Assembly: GCA_016703745.1 (NCBI GenBank)
Contig: JADJBK010000006.1
Span: 1,178,001 to 1,242,000 of the forward strand
Length of the DNA: 64,000 nt
Reading direction: 5' to 3'
DNA from: Nitrosomonas sp.
Lineage (GTDB): Bacteria > Pseudomonadota > Gammaproteobacteria > Burkholderiales > Nitrosomonadaceae
The notes under the pieces were generated by a model. The model was not told where the DNA came from and did no database searches. It worked only from the letters and a program-made list of their open reading frames with translations. A program made the position numbers and the translations under genes. How positions within the stretch are numbered: position 1 is the stretch's first letter; each line of letters begins with the position of its first letter. This document shows positions 24,409 through 34,000 of the stretch, one piece after another.

Positions 24409-26322
24409 TCATATTCTAGATGCGATACGCAGTTCTTCTCGCAAACGATTGATAAAATCCTGTACAGTCATCGATCCAAGATCTTCACCCGATCGACTCC
24501 GAACTGTTATAACACCCGAAGACATTTCCTTATCACCAACGATCACCTGATAAGGAATTTTTTGCATACTATGTTCCCTGATTTTATAGTTAATTTTCTC
24601 GTTTCTCAAATCTGAGCTCACGCGAATACCACAACCCAGTAGTTTTTCAAAAACCGCCTGCGCATAATCTATCTGATTTTTAGAGATATTCAAGATAATC
24701 ACCTGCTCTGGAGCAAGCCACAGCGGTAATGCACCAGCATGATGCTCAATCAAAATTCCAATAAAACGCTCCATGGAACCCAATATGGCGCGATGCAGCA
24801 TTACTGGTACTTTCCTGACGTTATTTTCAGTGACATAACTGGCATTGAGTCTTTCCGGCATGGAAAAATCCAGCTGCAGTGTACCGCACTGCCAAATACG
24901 GGAGAGACTATCCTTCAATGAAAATTCAATTTTGGGGCCATAAAAAGCGCCTTCACCGGGTTGCAAATCCCACTGCAGCTTTTTTTGATCCAGTGCGGAC
25001 TGTAATGCCTGCTCCGCAGCATCCCACTGTTCCTCACTACCAACTCTTTTCTCCGGACGGGTGGACAACTTGACCTGCACATCGTCAAAACCAAAATCCT
25101 TGTAGACACGATTAAGTAAATCAATAAATCGCATTACCTCATCCTGCACCTGTTCCTGTGCACAAAAAATATGAGCATCATCTTGCGTAAATGCACGTAC
25201 CCGCATAATGCCATGCAAAGCACCAGATGCCTCATTCCGGTGGCAGGAACCAAACTCTGCCAGTCGCAATGGTAAATCACGATAACTGCGCAATCCTTGA
25301 TTAAACACCTGCACATGTCCGGGACAATTCATGGGCTTAATCGCATAATGACGGCTCTCGGACTCCGTAACAAACATATGTTCCCGAAAGTTCTCCCAGT
25401 GCCCGGAACATTCCCATAATGATCTGTCCAGCACTTGAGGAGTACGAATCTCTTGATATCCGTTATCTCTTAAAATACGACGCATAAACTGCTCGATCTG
25501 CTGCCAGATTACCCACCCCTTTGGATGCCAATAAACCATACCCGGGGCTTCTTCCTGCATATGGAATAAATCAAGCTGTTTTCCAAGCTTGCGATGATCG
25601 CGCTTTTCAGCTTCCTCAAGAAGATGCAGATATTCTTCCTGCTGCTCTTTTTTTATCCAGGCGGTCCCATATATCCTTTGCAGCATTTCGTTATTTGAAT
25701 TGCCACGCCAATAAGCTCCAGCCACTTTCATCAGTTTAAATACTTTCAGTTTCGACGTCGTGGGTACATGGGGACCACGACATAAATCAGTAAAATCTCC
25801 CTGGGAGTACAATGAAACAGTCTCGTTGCCAGGTATGGAATCAATTATTTCTGCTTTATAAAGCTCTCCTTGCTGTTTGAAGAACTCTATTGCTTGCGTA
25901 CGGCCAAAAACCTTGCGCTCAATCTTCAAGTCTCTACGACTGATTTCCAGCATTTTTTTCTCAATTTCAGCCAAATCCTCTGGTGTAAAGGGTCTTTTAT
26001 AAGAAAAATCATAATAAAAGCCATTTTCAATAGTCGGTCCAATCGTCACCTGCGTATCGGGAAATAATTCCTTGACAGCATGAGCCAGCAAATGGGCACA
26101 GGAATGACGAACAATTTCCAAGCCTTCTGGATCCCTATCCGTTATCACCGTCAAGTCACAATCACTCTCAATTACACTTGATAAGTCAACCAACTTTCCA
26201 TTGACTCTCCCGGCTAATGCCGCACGCGCAAGTCCTGTACTTATTGATTCAGCGATCTCATACACCGTAACCGGGGAGTCAATTTCTTTTTTCGCTCCAT
26301 CTGGAAAACAAACAACTGTCAC
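24409..26322 (-). CDS. thrS: Threonyl-tRNA synthetase
   Basis: A 637-residue class II synthetase. It has an N-terminal TGS domain (VTVVCFPDGAKKEIDSPVTV), an editing domain with HSCAHLLAHAVKELFP, a catalytic core with MNCPGHVQVFNQGLRSYRDL, RMRVRAFTQDDAHIFC, FYGPKIEFSLKDSLSRIWQC and motif 3 HRAILGSMERFIGILIEHHAG, and a C-terminal anticodon domain. Zinc ligands Cys and two His are present in the core. GTG at 26322 is favoured (GGAG at 7-8 bases); TTG at 26325 is the alternative. It opens the thrS-infC-rpmI-rplT order. Confidence 0.97.
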   Translation of the reverse strand: MTVVCFPDGAKKEIDSPVTVYEIAESISTGLARAALAGRVNGKLVDLSSVIESDCDLTVITDRDPEGLEIVRHSCAHLLAHAVKELFPDTQVTIGPTIENGFYYDFSYKRPFTPEDLAEIEKKMLEISRRDLKIERKVFGRTQAIEFFKQQGELYKAEIIDSIPGNETVSLYSQGDFTDLCRGPHVPTTSKLKVFKLMKVAGAYWRGNSNNEMLQRIYGTAWIKKEQQEEYLHLLEEAEKRDHRKLGKQLDLFHMQEEAPGMVYWHPKGWVIWQQIEQFMRRILRDNGYQEIRTPQVLDRSLWECSGHWENFREHMFVTESESRHYAIKPMNCPGHVQVFNQGLRSYRDLPLRLAEFGSCHRNEASGALHGIMRVRAFTQDDAHIFCAQEQVQDEVMRFIDLLNRVYKDFGFDDVQVKLSTRPEKRVGSEEQWDAAEQALQSALDQKKLQWDLQPGEGAFYGPKIEFSLKDSLSRIWQCGTLQLDFSMPERLNASYVTENNVRKVPVMLHRAILGSMERFIGILIEHHAGALPLWLAPEQVIILNISKNQIDYAQAVFEKLLGCGIRVSSDLRNEKINYKIREHSMQKIPYQVIVGDKEMSSGVITVRSRSGEDLGSMTVQDFINRLREELRIASRI

Positions 26323-26500
26323 CAATACTCTCCATCACCTAACAAGAATTTCACCTGCACCACTGTATTTAACCACATTAGAGTCAGTTTTAATCTATCA
26401 AACAGAAGCCCGTCAAGAAGAAACAACAGCAGGTTTCACGAGCTCCAATTTGAACAATTCACGGCTGCTGCCCTGATATTAAAACTTACCAGAGCAAACC

Positions 26501-27190
26501 TTACTCATCATCATCTTCGGAGTCATCTTCATCAGAAGACTCGGCTGCTGTATCACTTTCTTCAGCATTTTCATCCTCTTCGTCTTCGTCTTCGTCTTCG
26601 TCGTCATCATCCTCTTCGTCTTCTGGTTTCAGTACCATTTTCCCAGTAGCCAGACTAGCGTTCAGATCGGTCATGGGCGCTTCTTCATGCACCAGATTCT
26701 GATGACAATCTATGCAGGTCGCGCCCTCTGTCTCCATTTTCTTATGGGCAGCCTGGGCATCTTCTCCGGGCGGATTCGGGTTTTTGTGACAGGTACGGCA
26801 AGTGATGCTATCCCACTTCTTAAGATTCATGCGTGCATCATGTGCCATGATCAATCTACGCTCGTTGAATTTCTCCAGCGTGGAATAATCATTCACCAGT
26901 TCCAGATATAGCTCGCGCGCGCCATCCACTATGTGTGTGGCTACCGCCAGATGGAAGTTTTCTATCCCTTGCGGAATATGGCAGTCCTTACAGCCAGGAT
27001 TGACCCCCAGCGCGCCATAATGGGTGGAACGTTTGAGTTCTTCCTGCGGGTAGGTCATGGAATGACAGCTGGTGCAGAATTCTTCGGTGGATAATGCCGC
27101 TTCTCCACCAAATACAACTACCAGCAACACAATACCCAGCAATCCGCCTACCAGCAGAGTGCCTATCGATCCTTTCTGTAGAGTAGTCAT
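26501..27190 (-). CDS. cycB: Membrane tetraheme cytochrome cM552 (NapC/NirT family)
   Basis: A 229-residue protein with an N-terminal transmembrane anchor (about residues 8-28) and four CxxCH haem sites: CTSCH (39), CKDCH (67), CRTCH (131), CIDCH (159). In ammonia oxidisers it takes electrons from cytochrome c554 and is proposed to reduce the quinone pool. The last 40 residues after KMVLKPE are almost only Asp, Glu and Ser, encoded by a TCTTCG/TCATC repeat tract that could slip. The start overlaps the cycA stop by one base (TGATG), so the two are one transcript. Periplasmic side assignment follows the family. Confidence 0.96.
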   Translation of the reverse strand: MTTLQKGSIGTLLVGGLLGIVLLVVVFGGEAALSTEEFCTSCHSMTYPQEELKRSTHYGALGVNPGCKDCHIPQGIENFHLAVATHIVDGARELYLELVNDYSTLEKFNERRLIMAHDARMNLKKWDSITCRTCHKNPNPPGEDAQAAHKKMETEGATCIDCHQNLVHEEAPMTDLNASLATGKMVLKPEDEEDDDDEDEDEDEEDENAEESDTAAESSDEDDSEDDDE

Positions 27191-27900
27191 CAGTCTTTTC
27201 CTTTTTTGGTTTCTTTAGCACTGGCCTGAAATTCGTCGTGATATTTGAATTTAGGCTCTCCGCTAAAAACACCATCCAGTTTGTAATGTTCGTGCATGGC
27301 TTTTTCGTTTTTGACCATTTCATCAAATTTAAAAGTATATTTCGCGTCCACATCTGGTGTAAACGGGGTATAAGGCGGTTTGGCACCTTTCCACGGAGAA
27401 CCTTCGTAATTCAGGTGGCAGGCATTGCAGCTTTCTTCAAAATGGAAGTCCTGTCCTTTGTCCGCCAGTGTTTTACGCGGGGTGGTCTTGCCGGATTTCT
27501 CAAAGGTTTGTCCCGCCTTGCGATGATCACCACGATATTGTCGCCCAGCACCATGGCAGGATTCACAACCAACCGCTGCCAGCATTTTGTTCGGGGCGTC
27601 GATGTTGTAGCCGCCTTTTTTGTTAAAACCATCTACATGGCAACCTACACAGTCTTTGTCTTGGGTGTAGTCTTTGGCCGGATCAAGTTTGGCTTTGATC
27701 TTGGCTTCTTTTTTGACATTGGGTTCTAGTGATTTCATCGCACTGGCATGCGCCGTGCTGTTCCAGGATTTCGCCTGCGCCTTGTGGCACGAGCTGCATT
27801 TCTTGCGGCCTTCAAACGGTGCTTCCGCTGCCATGAGGTTGCCAGCTATCAGGGTGATGAGCGCGACCGCCAGCAGTTTGGCGGTAGTGATGAGTTTCAT
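27190..27900 (-). CDS. cycA: Cytochrome c554, tetraheme electron carrier
   Basis: A 236-residue periplasmic protein with a signal peptide cleaved near AMAA-EAPFE (about residue 24) and four haem sites: CSSCH (35), CVGCH (84), CESCH (112), CNACH (158). It accepts electrons from hydroxylamine oxidoreductase and passes them to cM552. An AAGGAG site lies just before the ATG. It has its own promoter in the 178-bp gap after haoB and a stem-loop in its leader, which could allow cycAB levels above those of haoAB. Confidence 0.97.
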   Translation of the reverse strand: MKLITTAKLLAVALITLIAGNLMAAEAPFEGRKKCSSCHKAQAKSWNSTAHASAMKSLEPNVKKEAKIKAKLDPAKDYTQDKDCVGCHVDGFNKKGGYNIDAPNKMLAAVGCESCHGAGRQYRGDHRKAGQTFEKSGKTTPRKTLADKGQDFHFEESCNACHLNYEGSPWKGAKPPYTPFTPDVDAKYTFKFDEMVKNEKAMHEHYKLDGVFSGEPKFKYHDEFQASAKETKKGKD

Positions 27901-27940
27901 TGTTTCTCCTTTTGTGGGGGACGGTTGGTCAAGTCGCCAG

Positions 27941-27967
27941 TTAGTCGCCTGTTTTTCGGGCGACTAA
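27941..27967 (-). promoter_or_regulatory. Stem-loop in the cycA leader
   Basis: TTAGTCGCC and GGCGACTAA form a perfect 9-bp stem with a 9-nt loop, 41-67 bases before the cycA ATG. A further AGTCGCC copy at 27931-27937 could compete for pairing. There is no T-run, so it looks more like an mRNA stability or processing element than a terminator. Confidence 0.5.
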
Positions 27968-28025
27968 TTGGTTTGCAACTGTCCTGGTTTTATCAAAATG
28001 ACCTGCGATTCGCTCGCCGTCCGCT

Positions 28026-28053
28026 ATTGTACCCGATCACGACAGGCTGTAAA
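28026..28053 (-). promoter_or_regulatory. Internal sigma-70 promoter of cycAB
   Basis: On the minus strand TTTACA (28053-28048), 16 bp and TACAAT (28031-28026) lie in the haoB-cycA gap, each matching five of six consensus bases. Start of transcription near 28019 would give a leader of about 120 nt containing the stem-loop. Confidence 0.6.
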
Positions 28054-28078
28054 TCATTGCAAACAGGGTATCCCGTAA

Positions 28079-29134
28079 TCATTCTCCACTCTGATCGGAT
28101 GGCTCTGCCAGCAGTCTGTATACCCAATACCCACCTTGCTGGTAGATCAGTCTCGGGGTGTCAAGTTCCAGCGGCGGCGGTCGGTCGGTTAGGGGCAGTA
28201 GCGGTGCAATCAGGGTCTGGTCACTCGCTTCATCTGTCAGAAAAAAAGCACGAATCAGTTCTTCCGATAGTGATTGCAGGGTGTAGGTGGTGTAGCCGCG
28301 CCGCCCCATTTCAGTTTTGAGGTGGCTGATCATGCCGTGAATGTTACCGGTCATGCGGTAGTTTTTGTAAGCTACTCCGAGTTTTTCCGGGTATAGCAAT
28401 CCCAGTTTGTACAGGTCGGTGACGTGTACTACCAGGTAGGTTTCCCGGTCAGGATCACTTAATGCGCGCAATTCAGCCAGTCCGATTTCATGCGGTTGGG
28501 CCAGTGCGTGGGTGAAACGCTGAAACTGGGTGCGCTCTTCATCACTCACTACGGTGGCAACCTGTTCACTCTCGTAATCAAGGATGGCAGCGCGCTGTGT
28601 CTGCCAGACTTCCGGGATAATGAGCGGTTCATGTAACGGGCTGCGGGACAGGACATGACGTCCGGTCAGTAAGGCCAGTTGCGCGGAGGTGTCCCACCAG
28701 GCAAGTATCGTGGCATCTGCTGCGGCATGTTTCTCAATAGCCGCCGCCAGTGCACTCAATTCAGCTGGTTTGCGATCAAGTATTAATAGCGGTTCGCTGG
28801 TGAGATTCTGCCAGTCAAGCAACACCGGGGGATGTTTCGCACGCCGTCCAAAATAGGCGTAGGCAACGACCTGGTCTACCTCCGGTACACGCACTTCGTA
28901 TTGATCAATGGTCAGGTCAGGCCATGCGCTCAGTTCCAGTTGCGGAAATTTGCTGCTATCTCCCGTCTCCAGCAATTGATACTGATATGGGGCCGTTCCA
29001 GGAGTGAACCATAGCCAGGAAAACCAGGCGAGTAAAATAAATCCTCCCGTTACCAGCAGGATGCCGAGTAACGGGAGGATCTTGTCCAGCCAGCCCGCTC
29101 GCGCGCGCTGGCCAGTCGTCAGTGGCTCGCTCAA
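28079..29134 (-). CDS. haoB: Hydroxylamine oxidation protein HaoB
   Basis: A 351-residue protein with one transmembrane helix near residues 19-41 (LPLLGILLVTGGFILLAWFS) and a large probably periplasmic domain without cysteine haem sites. It has no known catalytic motif. The identification rests on its place between hao and cycA, where ammonia oxidisers carry this gene; its role is not established. The start is TTG overlapping the hao stop in TTGA, so translation is coupled to hao. The C-terminus is PSDQSGE. Confidence 0.9.
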   Translation of the reverse strand: MSEPLTTGQRARAGWLDKILPLLGILLVTGGFILLAWFSWLWFTPGTAPYQYQLLETGDSSKFPQLELSAWPDLTIDQYEVRVPEVDQVVAYAYFGRRAKHPPVLLDWQNLTSEPLLILDRKPAELSALAAAIEKHAAADATILAWWDTSAQLALLTGRHVLSRSPLHEPLIIPEVWQTQRAAILDYESEQVATVVSDEERTQFQRFTHALAQPHEIGLAELRALSDPDRETYLVVHVTDLYKLGLLYPEKLGVAYKNYRMTGNIHGMISHLKTEMGRRGYTTYTLQSLSEELIRAFFLTDEASDQTLIAPLLPLTDRPPPLELDTPRLIYQQGGYWVYRLLAEPSDQSGE

Positions 29135-30849
29135 GCCTGTTTCTGCTTGCGGCTGCGCCAGCCAAGCAAGGCCAGTGTGCCCGCGAGCAGCATGCCACCA
29201 CCCAGTCCACCCAGGGAGATTTTGTCCTCAGGGGTCGTGATGTCCAGCAGGCTGGTTTTCTTGCTCTCCAGTTTGTTCACCCGTTCCTGCAGAGCAGCCA
29301 TTTCCTGCATTTTGGTGTGTTCATCCTGAATTTCAACATAGGCACGGTTGATCGGACCCCAACCTTCGGTATAGGTCCAGCCACCCGGGTTGGTATGCGC
29401 CAGACCAACGTGCATTTTTGCCAGGTCGTTTTCAGCCATTTCCAGTACTTTCAGTTCGATCGAGGCCGGGTTGTTGCCTTTCGACCAGAAGAGCTGGGTG
29501 AAAATATGGAAACCAGGTTTCTCTGGCTCCGGAGGAGCAGGACGATTGGTTTTCTGTCCCGTCAGGTTGCCTGCCTTGTACAGCTTTTCAACCAGTTCAT
29601 GGGCTTCCTGATATTTGGCCAATCCTTCCAGTGTGCCTTTGTCCATCAGTTCCAGGTAGGAGCGGGCAAAACGTTCGGAGTGACACTGGGTGCAGGTGAC
29701 AACCCAGGAGTCAAGCCGTGCTTCTGACCAGTCGCTGGTGATGTTTTCTGCAATGCCCGGAACAAATGGGTAGTTCGCCCAACGAATCTTGCGTGTGATG
29801 TTGTGGGTGTATTCGCCTTCATACTCGAAATGGCAACCCGCACAGGTCGGTGCATTTTGTCCACCAACAGCGTAGGCATCTTTCAGCGGTGCTTCCCAGT
29901 TCCATTTATCGCCCAGCATGGCAACCATCTTGCCGTGCTTGGACATGGAATAGGTTTCCCAGTTGTTGTGGTCTACTCCGCTGTGGCAGGTGGCGCACGC
30001 TTCCGGTTTGCGCGATTCGGCTGCAGAAAATTCGTGACGTGTATGGCAGGAGTCACATTTGTTCTGGTTGGTATGGCACATGGTGCAGCCTTCCGCAACT
30101 TCTCTTTGCGGCATCGCGGCCCAGACGGTGGTCTCAACGTTGGCGCTGTAGTCAAGCGCATGGGATGGACGTCCGTCCGGCCATTGTCCATTCGGCCAGA
30201 TCATGGTGTCACGCTCGGATTCACGTTCGGCAAATTCACGCAGGTGGCAGGCACCACAAACATCTGCTGTCGGCATGATCAGGTCTTTGCTGTGATCAAT
30301 CTTTTGCTTCGAGTCCGCATTGATCGATACGTGACAGTCTATACAGCCAACTTCTTTCAAAGGTTCTTTCTCGCCTAACTTACCCATCGAACGCAGATTG
30401 GCTTCGACTTCTTCTAACTTGGCTTTCTTGTAGTAGGTCGGATCACTCGGCTGCAGTTTGCGAACCTTGTCCAGGTTCGCATGGGTGCTGCGCTTCCACG
30501 CCTGTACCCATACCGGCGACTCATCTGTGTGGCATTCTACACATTCCTTCCGGCTCGCCTTGTCGCGCATTGAGGTCGGTGGCTTGTAAAACGTGGCCGG
30601 ATCCAGGTACATGCTGTACGGTATCGGCTCCCAGTATTCCCCCATCGTGCCCTTACCCGCCCCTTGCGCCGGATCCTTGTAACGCTTCACCAACGCTTCG
30701 TGCGTCTCTTTCGGCGTCGCCTTGCTACGATCCAGACCCAACGCTTCATACGTTACATCCGGCACCGTCGATATGTTCGCCTGTACCCCACCAGCCAGCG
30801 CTAATCCACAAGCTAGCAGTACTCCCTTCAGCCAAAATCCGGCATGCAT
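29131..30849 (-). CDS. hao: Hydroxylamine oxidoreductase
   Basis: A 572-residue octaheme enzyme that oxidises hydroxylamine in the periplasm. A 24-residue signal peptide is followed by eight CxxCH sites at residues 103, 169, 198, 255, 265, 285, 336 and 386. The C-terminal domain has NPGGWTYTEGWGP; Tyr493 corresponds to the Tyr that crosslinks to the P460 haem of the neighbouring subunit. The fourth haem site (CTMCH) is the likely P460. A final hydrophobic segment (GGLGGGMLLAGTLALLGW) with a basic tail may anchor the precursor. The ribosome site AAGGAGAGAGAC is strong. It lies 204 bases after rpoC on the same strand; I could not fix its promoter. Confidence 0.98.
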   Translation of the reverse strand: MHAGFWLKGVLLACGLALAGGVQANISTVPDVTYEALGLDRSKATPKETHEALVKRYKDPAQGAGKGTMGEYWEPIPYSMYLDPATFYKPPTSMRDKASRKECVECHTDESPVWVQAWKRSTHANLDKVRKLQPSDPTYYKKAKLEEVEANLRSMGKLGEKEPLKEVGCIDCHVSINADSKQKIDHSKDLIMPTADVCGACHLREFAERESERDTMIWPNGQWPDGRPSHALDYSANVETTVWAAMPQREVAEGCTMCHTNQNKCDSCHTRHEFSAAESRKPEACATCHSGVDHNNWETYSMSKHGKMVAMLGDKWNWEAPLKDAYAVGGQNAPTCAGCHFEYEGEYTHNITRKIRWANYPFVPGIAENITSDWSEARLDSWVVTCTQCHSERFARSYLELMDKGTLEGLAKYQEAHELVEKLYKAGNLTGQKTNRPAPPEPEKPGFHIFTQLFWSKGNNPASIELKVLEMAENDLAKMHVGLAHTNPGGWTYTEGWGPINRAYVEIQDEHTKMQEMAALQERVNKLESKKTSLLDITTPEDKISLGGLGGGMLLAGTLALLGWRSRKQKQA

Positions 30850-31053
30850 GTCTCTCTCCTTATTTATTGTTAAACATTACTATTTTGTTTGGCCAATAAA
30901 AAACATATCAACCTATAAGCACCACATACATCACTAAATGCATAATTTAAAAGCTATTGACTGATAATCTACTCCAAAACTAATCTGCAATAAAACTACT
31001 GCTTCCATGCAAATAGTGTCAGGCAATTTGCCACAGTTACTCTTCACGTTATT

Positions 31054-34000
31054 CTATTCGATAACTTTTTCTTTAAAACTATTGTTGTCTTCAAAAATAT
31101 TAGTAACTGTAGATTTTTGCATCTTACGCATGGTATGAAAGGATAATCCAGTTCCTGCCGGAATTAGCCTACCAACAATCACATTTTCCTTGAGGCCGCG
31201 CAAGTCGTCTCTTTTACCCATAATGGCAGCTTCGGTCAGAACGCGGGTAGTTTCCTGGAATGAAGCCGCAGAAATAAATGAATCAGTAGAAAGTGATGCC
31301 TTGGTAATTCCTAATAAAACATATTCGTAAGTAGCAGGTTGCTTATCTTGCGTCAGAAGTTTCTCATTTTCAGTCAGAACCTCAGCTCGCTCAACCTGTT
31401 CACCCTGAATAAAATCAGAATCGCCAGTATTTGTAATCAACACACGACGAAGCATTTGACGAACAATTACCTCAATATGCTTGTCATTGATTCGCACACC
31501 TTGTAGGCGATAAACATCCTGAACCTCATCACTAATATAGCGTGCTAAGGCCTCGATACCTTGCAAACGCAGAATATCCCGTGGATCAACAGGTCCATCG
31601 ACAATCGGCTCTCCCTTGTTGACGATTTGACCATCGTGCGCAGTAACATGCTTGTCTTTTGATATCAGGTACTCATGTGCAATACCATCAAGATCCGTAA
31701 TAACCAGACGCTGTTTTCCCTTAGTATCTTTACCAAAAGTTACCGTACCCGTTGCTTCTGCCAATAATCCAGCATCTTTCGGAACCCTGGCTTCAAATAA
31801 CTCTGCCACCCTCGGCAACCCACCGGTAATATCACGAGTTTTCGAGGTTTCCTGGGGAATATGAGCTAACACTTCACCAATTTCTACCTGCTGACCATCT
31901 TTCACAGTGATGATCGCACCAACCTGGAAAGTAATACCGACAGGTTGGTCGCCTCCGGCAATAATGATTTCCTGGTCATTCCCATCAAGGAATTTAACCA
32001 TCGGCCGCAGCCCTTTCGCTTGCGTAACTCCACGACGTTTGGAATCTATTACGACCAAAGTCGCCAAACCTGTTATCTCGTCAACCTGTTTAACAACAGT
32101 CGTACCTTCTTCCACATTCTCGAAACGTACTTTTCCAGAATATTCCGCGATTATTGGACGCGTATGCGGCTCCCATGACGAGAGGATCTGGCCAGCCTTG
32201 ATTGCTTCATTATCAGAAACCAGCAATTTTGCACCATAAGGTATTTTATGTCTCTCGCGCTCACGTTTACTTTCGTCTTGTATTACCACCTCCCCACTAC
32301 GAGAAATGACAATCAGCTCGTTCTGGGCATTCTTGACGTAACGAATGTTTTGTGAGTAACAAACGATACCGTTGGACTTGCTCTCAACCTGGCTAATCGC
32401 TATAGCTCTCGAAGCAGCGCCACCGATATGGAATGTTCTCATTGTCAGCTGAGTTCCTGGCTCTCCAATGGACTGAGCTGCAATGACACCTATTGCTTCA
32501 CCGACATTAACCAGCGTCCCTCGCCCCAGGTCACGGCCATAGCATTTCGCACAGAGCCCATACTTAATTTTACAAGTGAGAGACGTACGTACTTTTACTT
32601 CATCTATTCCATACTCATCGATTTTATCGACGGCATCTTCATCCAGCATTACACCGGCAGCATGTATTGTCTTCCCTGAAGACAAATCAACCACATCGTT
32701 TGCTGCAACTCGCCCCAAAATACGTTCACGTAATGGCTCTATTACATCTCCTCCCTCGACCAAGGCTTTCATCACTACGCCATCATCTGTTCCGCAATCT
32801 TCTTCGGTAATGACGAGATCTTGTGTCACGTCCACCAGACGACGAGTCAGATAACCAGAATTGGCTGTCTTAAGTGCCGTATCCGCCAAACCTTTTCGAG
32901 CACCATGAGTCGAAATAAAGTATTGAAGAATATTCAGTCCTTCTCGGAAATTTGCAGTAATTGGCGTCTCAATAATAGACCCATCCGGTTTAGCCATCAG
33001 ACCGCGCATACCGGACAATTGACGGATCTGGGCAGCCGAACCCCTGGCGCCAGAATCCGCCATCATATAAATAGAGTTGAATGATTCTTGAGTTACCACA
33101 TTGCCATTCTCATCAGTTCTGGCTTGACCAGTTTCATGATCGATGACAGGCTCAATACTAAGCTGCTCCATCATCGCTTTTGCTACCTGATCACCCGCAC
33201 GTCCCCAGATATCCACAACCTTGTTATAGCGCTCCCCTTGTGTTACGAGCCCGGAAGCGTATTGCATCGCGATCTCATTCACTTCTTTTTCAGCTTCATG
33301 GATGATGTCATCTTTCTGTTCAGGAGCAAGCAGATCATCCAAACAAATAGAAATACCTGCACGCGTGGCAAACGAGAAACCGGAATACATGAGTTTGTCA
33401 GCAAATATAACCGTTTCCCTCAATCCACACAAACGGAAACTTGAATTTATTAATTTTGAAATCTCTTTCTTTTTCAATGCTTTGTTAACAAGCTCAAAAG
33501 GCAACCCCATCGGCAAGATTTCGGATATTAATGCCCTGCCAACGGTGGTCTCCTGTCTGATAAAGGATTCAACTTTTTGCCTTCCTTCTGATAAAGATAT
33601 TCTATCTGCCGGAATTCTAACGGTAATTTTGGCATTTAATTCCACGACATGATTTTCATAAGCGCGCAGAACCTCTGAGATATCAGCAAAAATCATTCCT
33701 TCTCCACGCGCGCCAATTTTTTCGCGTGTCATATAATATAGCCCCAGCACAATATCCTGCGAGGGCACAATAATGGGTTCTCCATTAGCAGGCGACAAAA
33801 TATTATTTGTTGACAGCATCAACGTGCGACATTCCATTTGTGCCTCAAGCGATAAAGGCACATGCACAGCCATCTGATCACCATCAAAGTCAGCATTGAA
33901 TGCCGCACACACCAACGGATGTAATTGAATGGCTTTTCCTTCCACCAACACGGGTTCGAAAGCCTGAATACCCAGTCGATGTAGTGTAGGAGCACGATTC

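Noticed and set aside
24675..24695. Another copy of the uvrA-proximal MITE end (ATTTTTAGAGATA) in thrS
   Set aside because: It is part of conserved thrS coding sequence, has no partner repeat and no flank duplication.
30850..31053. Promoter for hao in the rpoC-hao gap
   Set aside because: Several weak candidates exist (for example TATAGG near 30910) but none has a -35 and spacing good enough to report.
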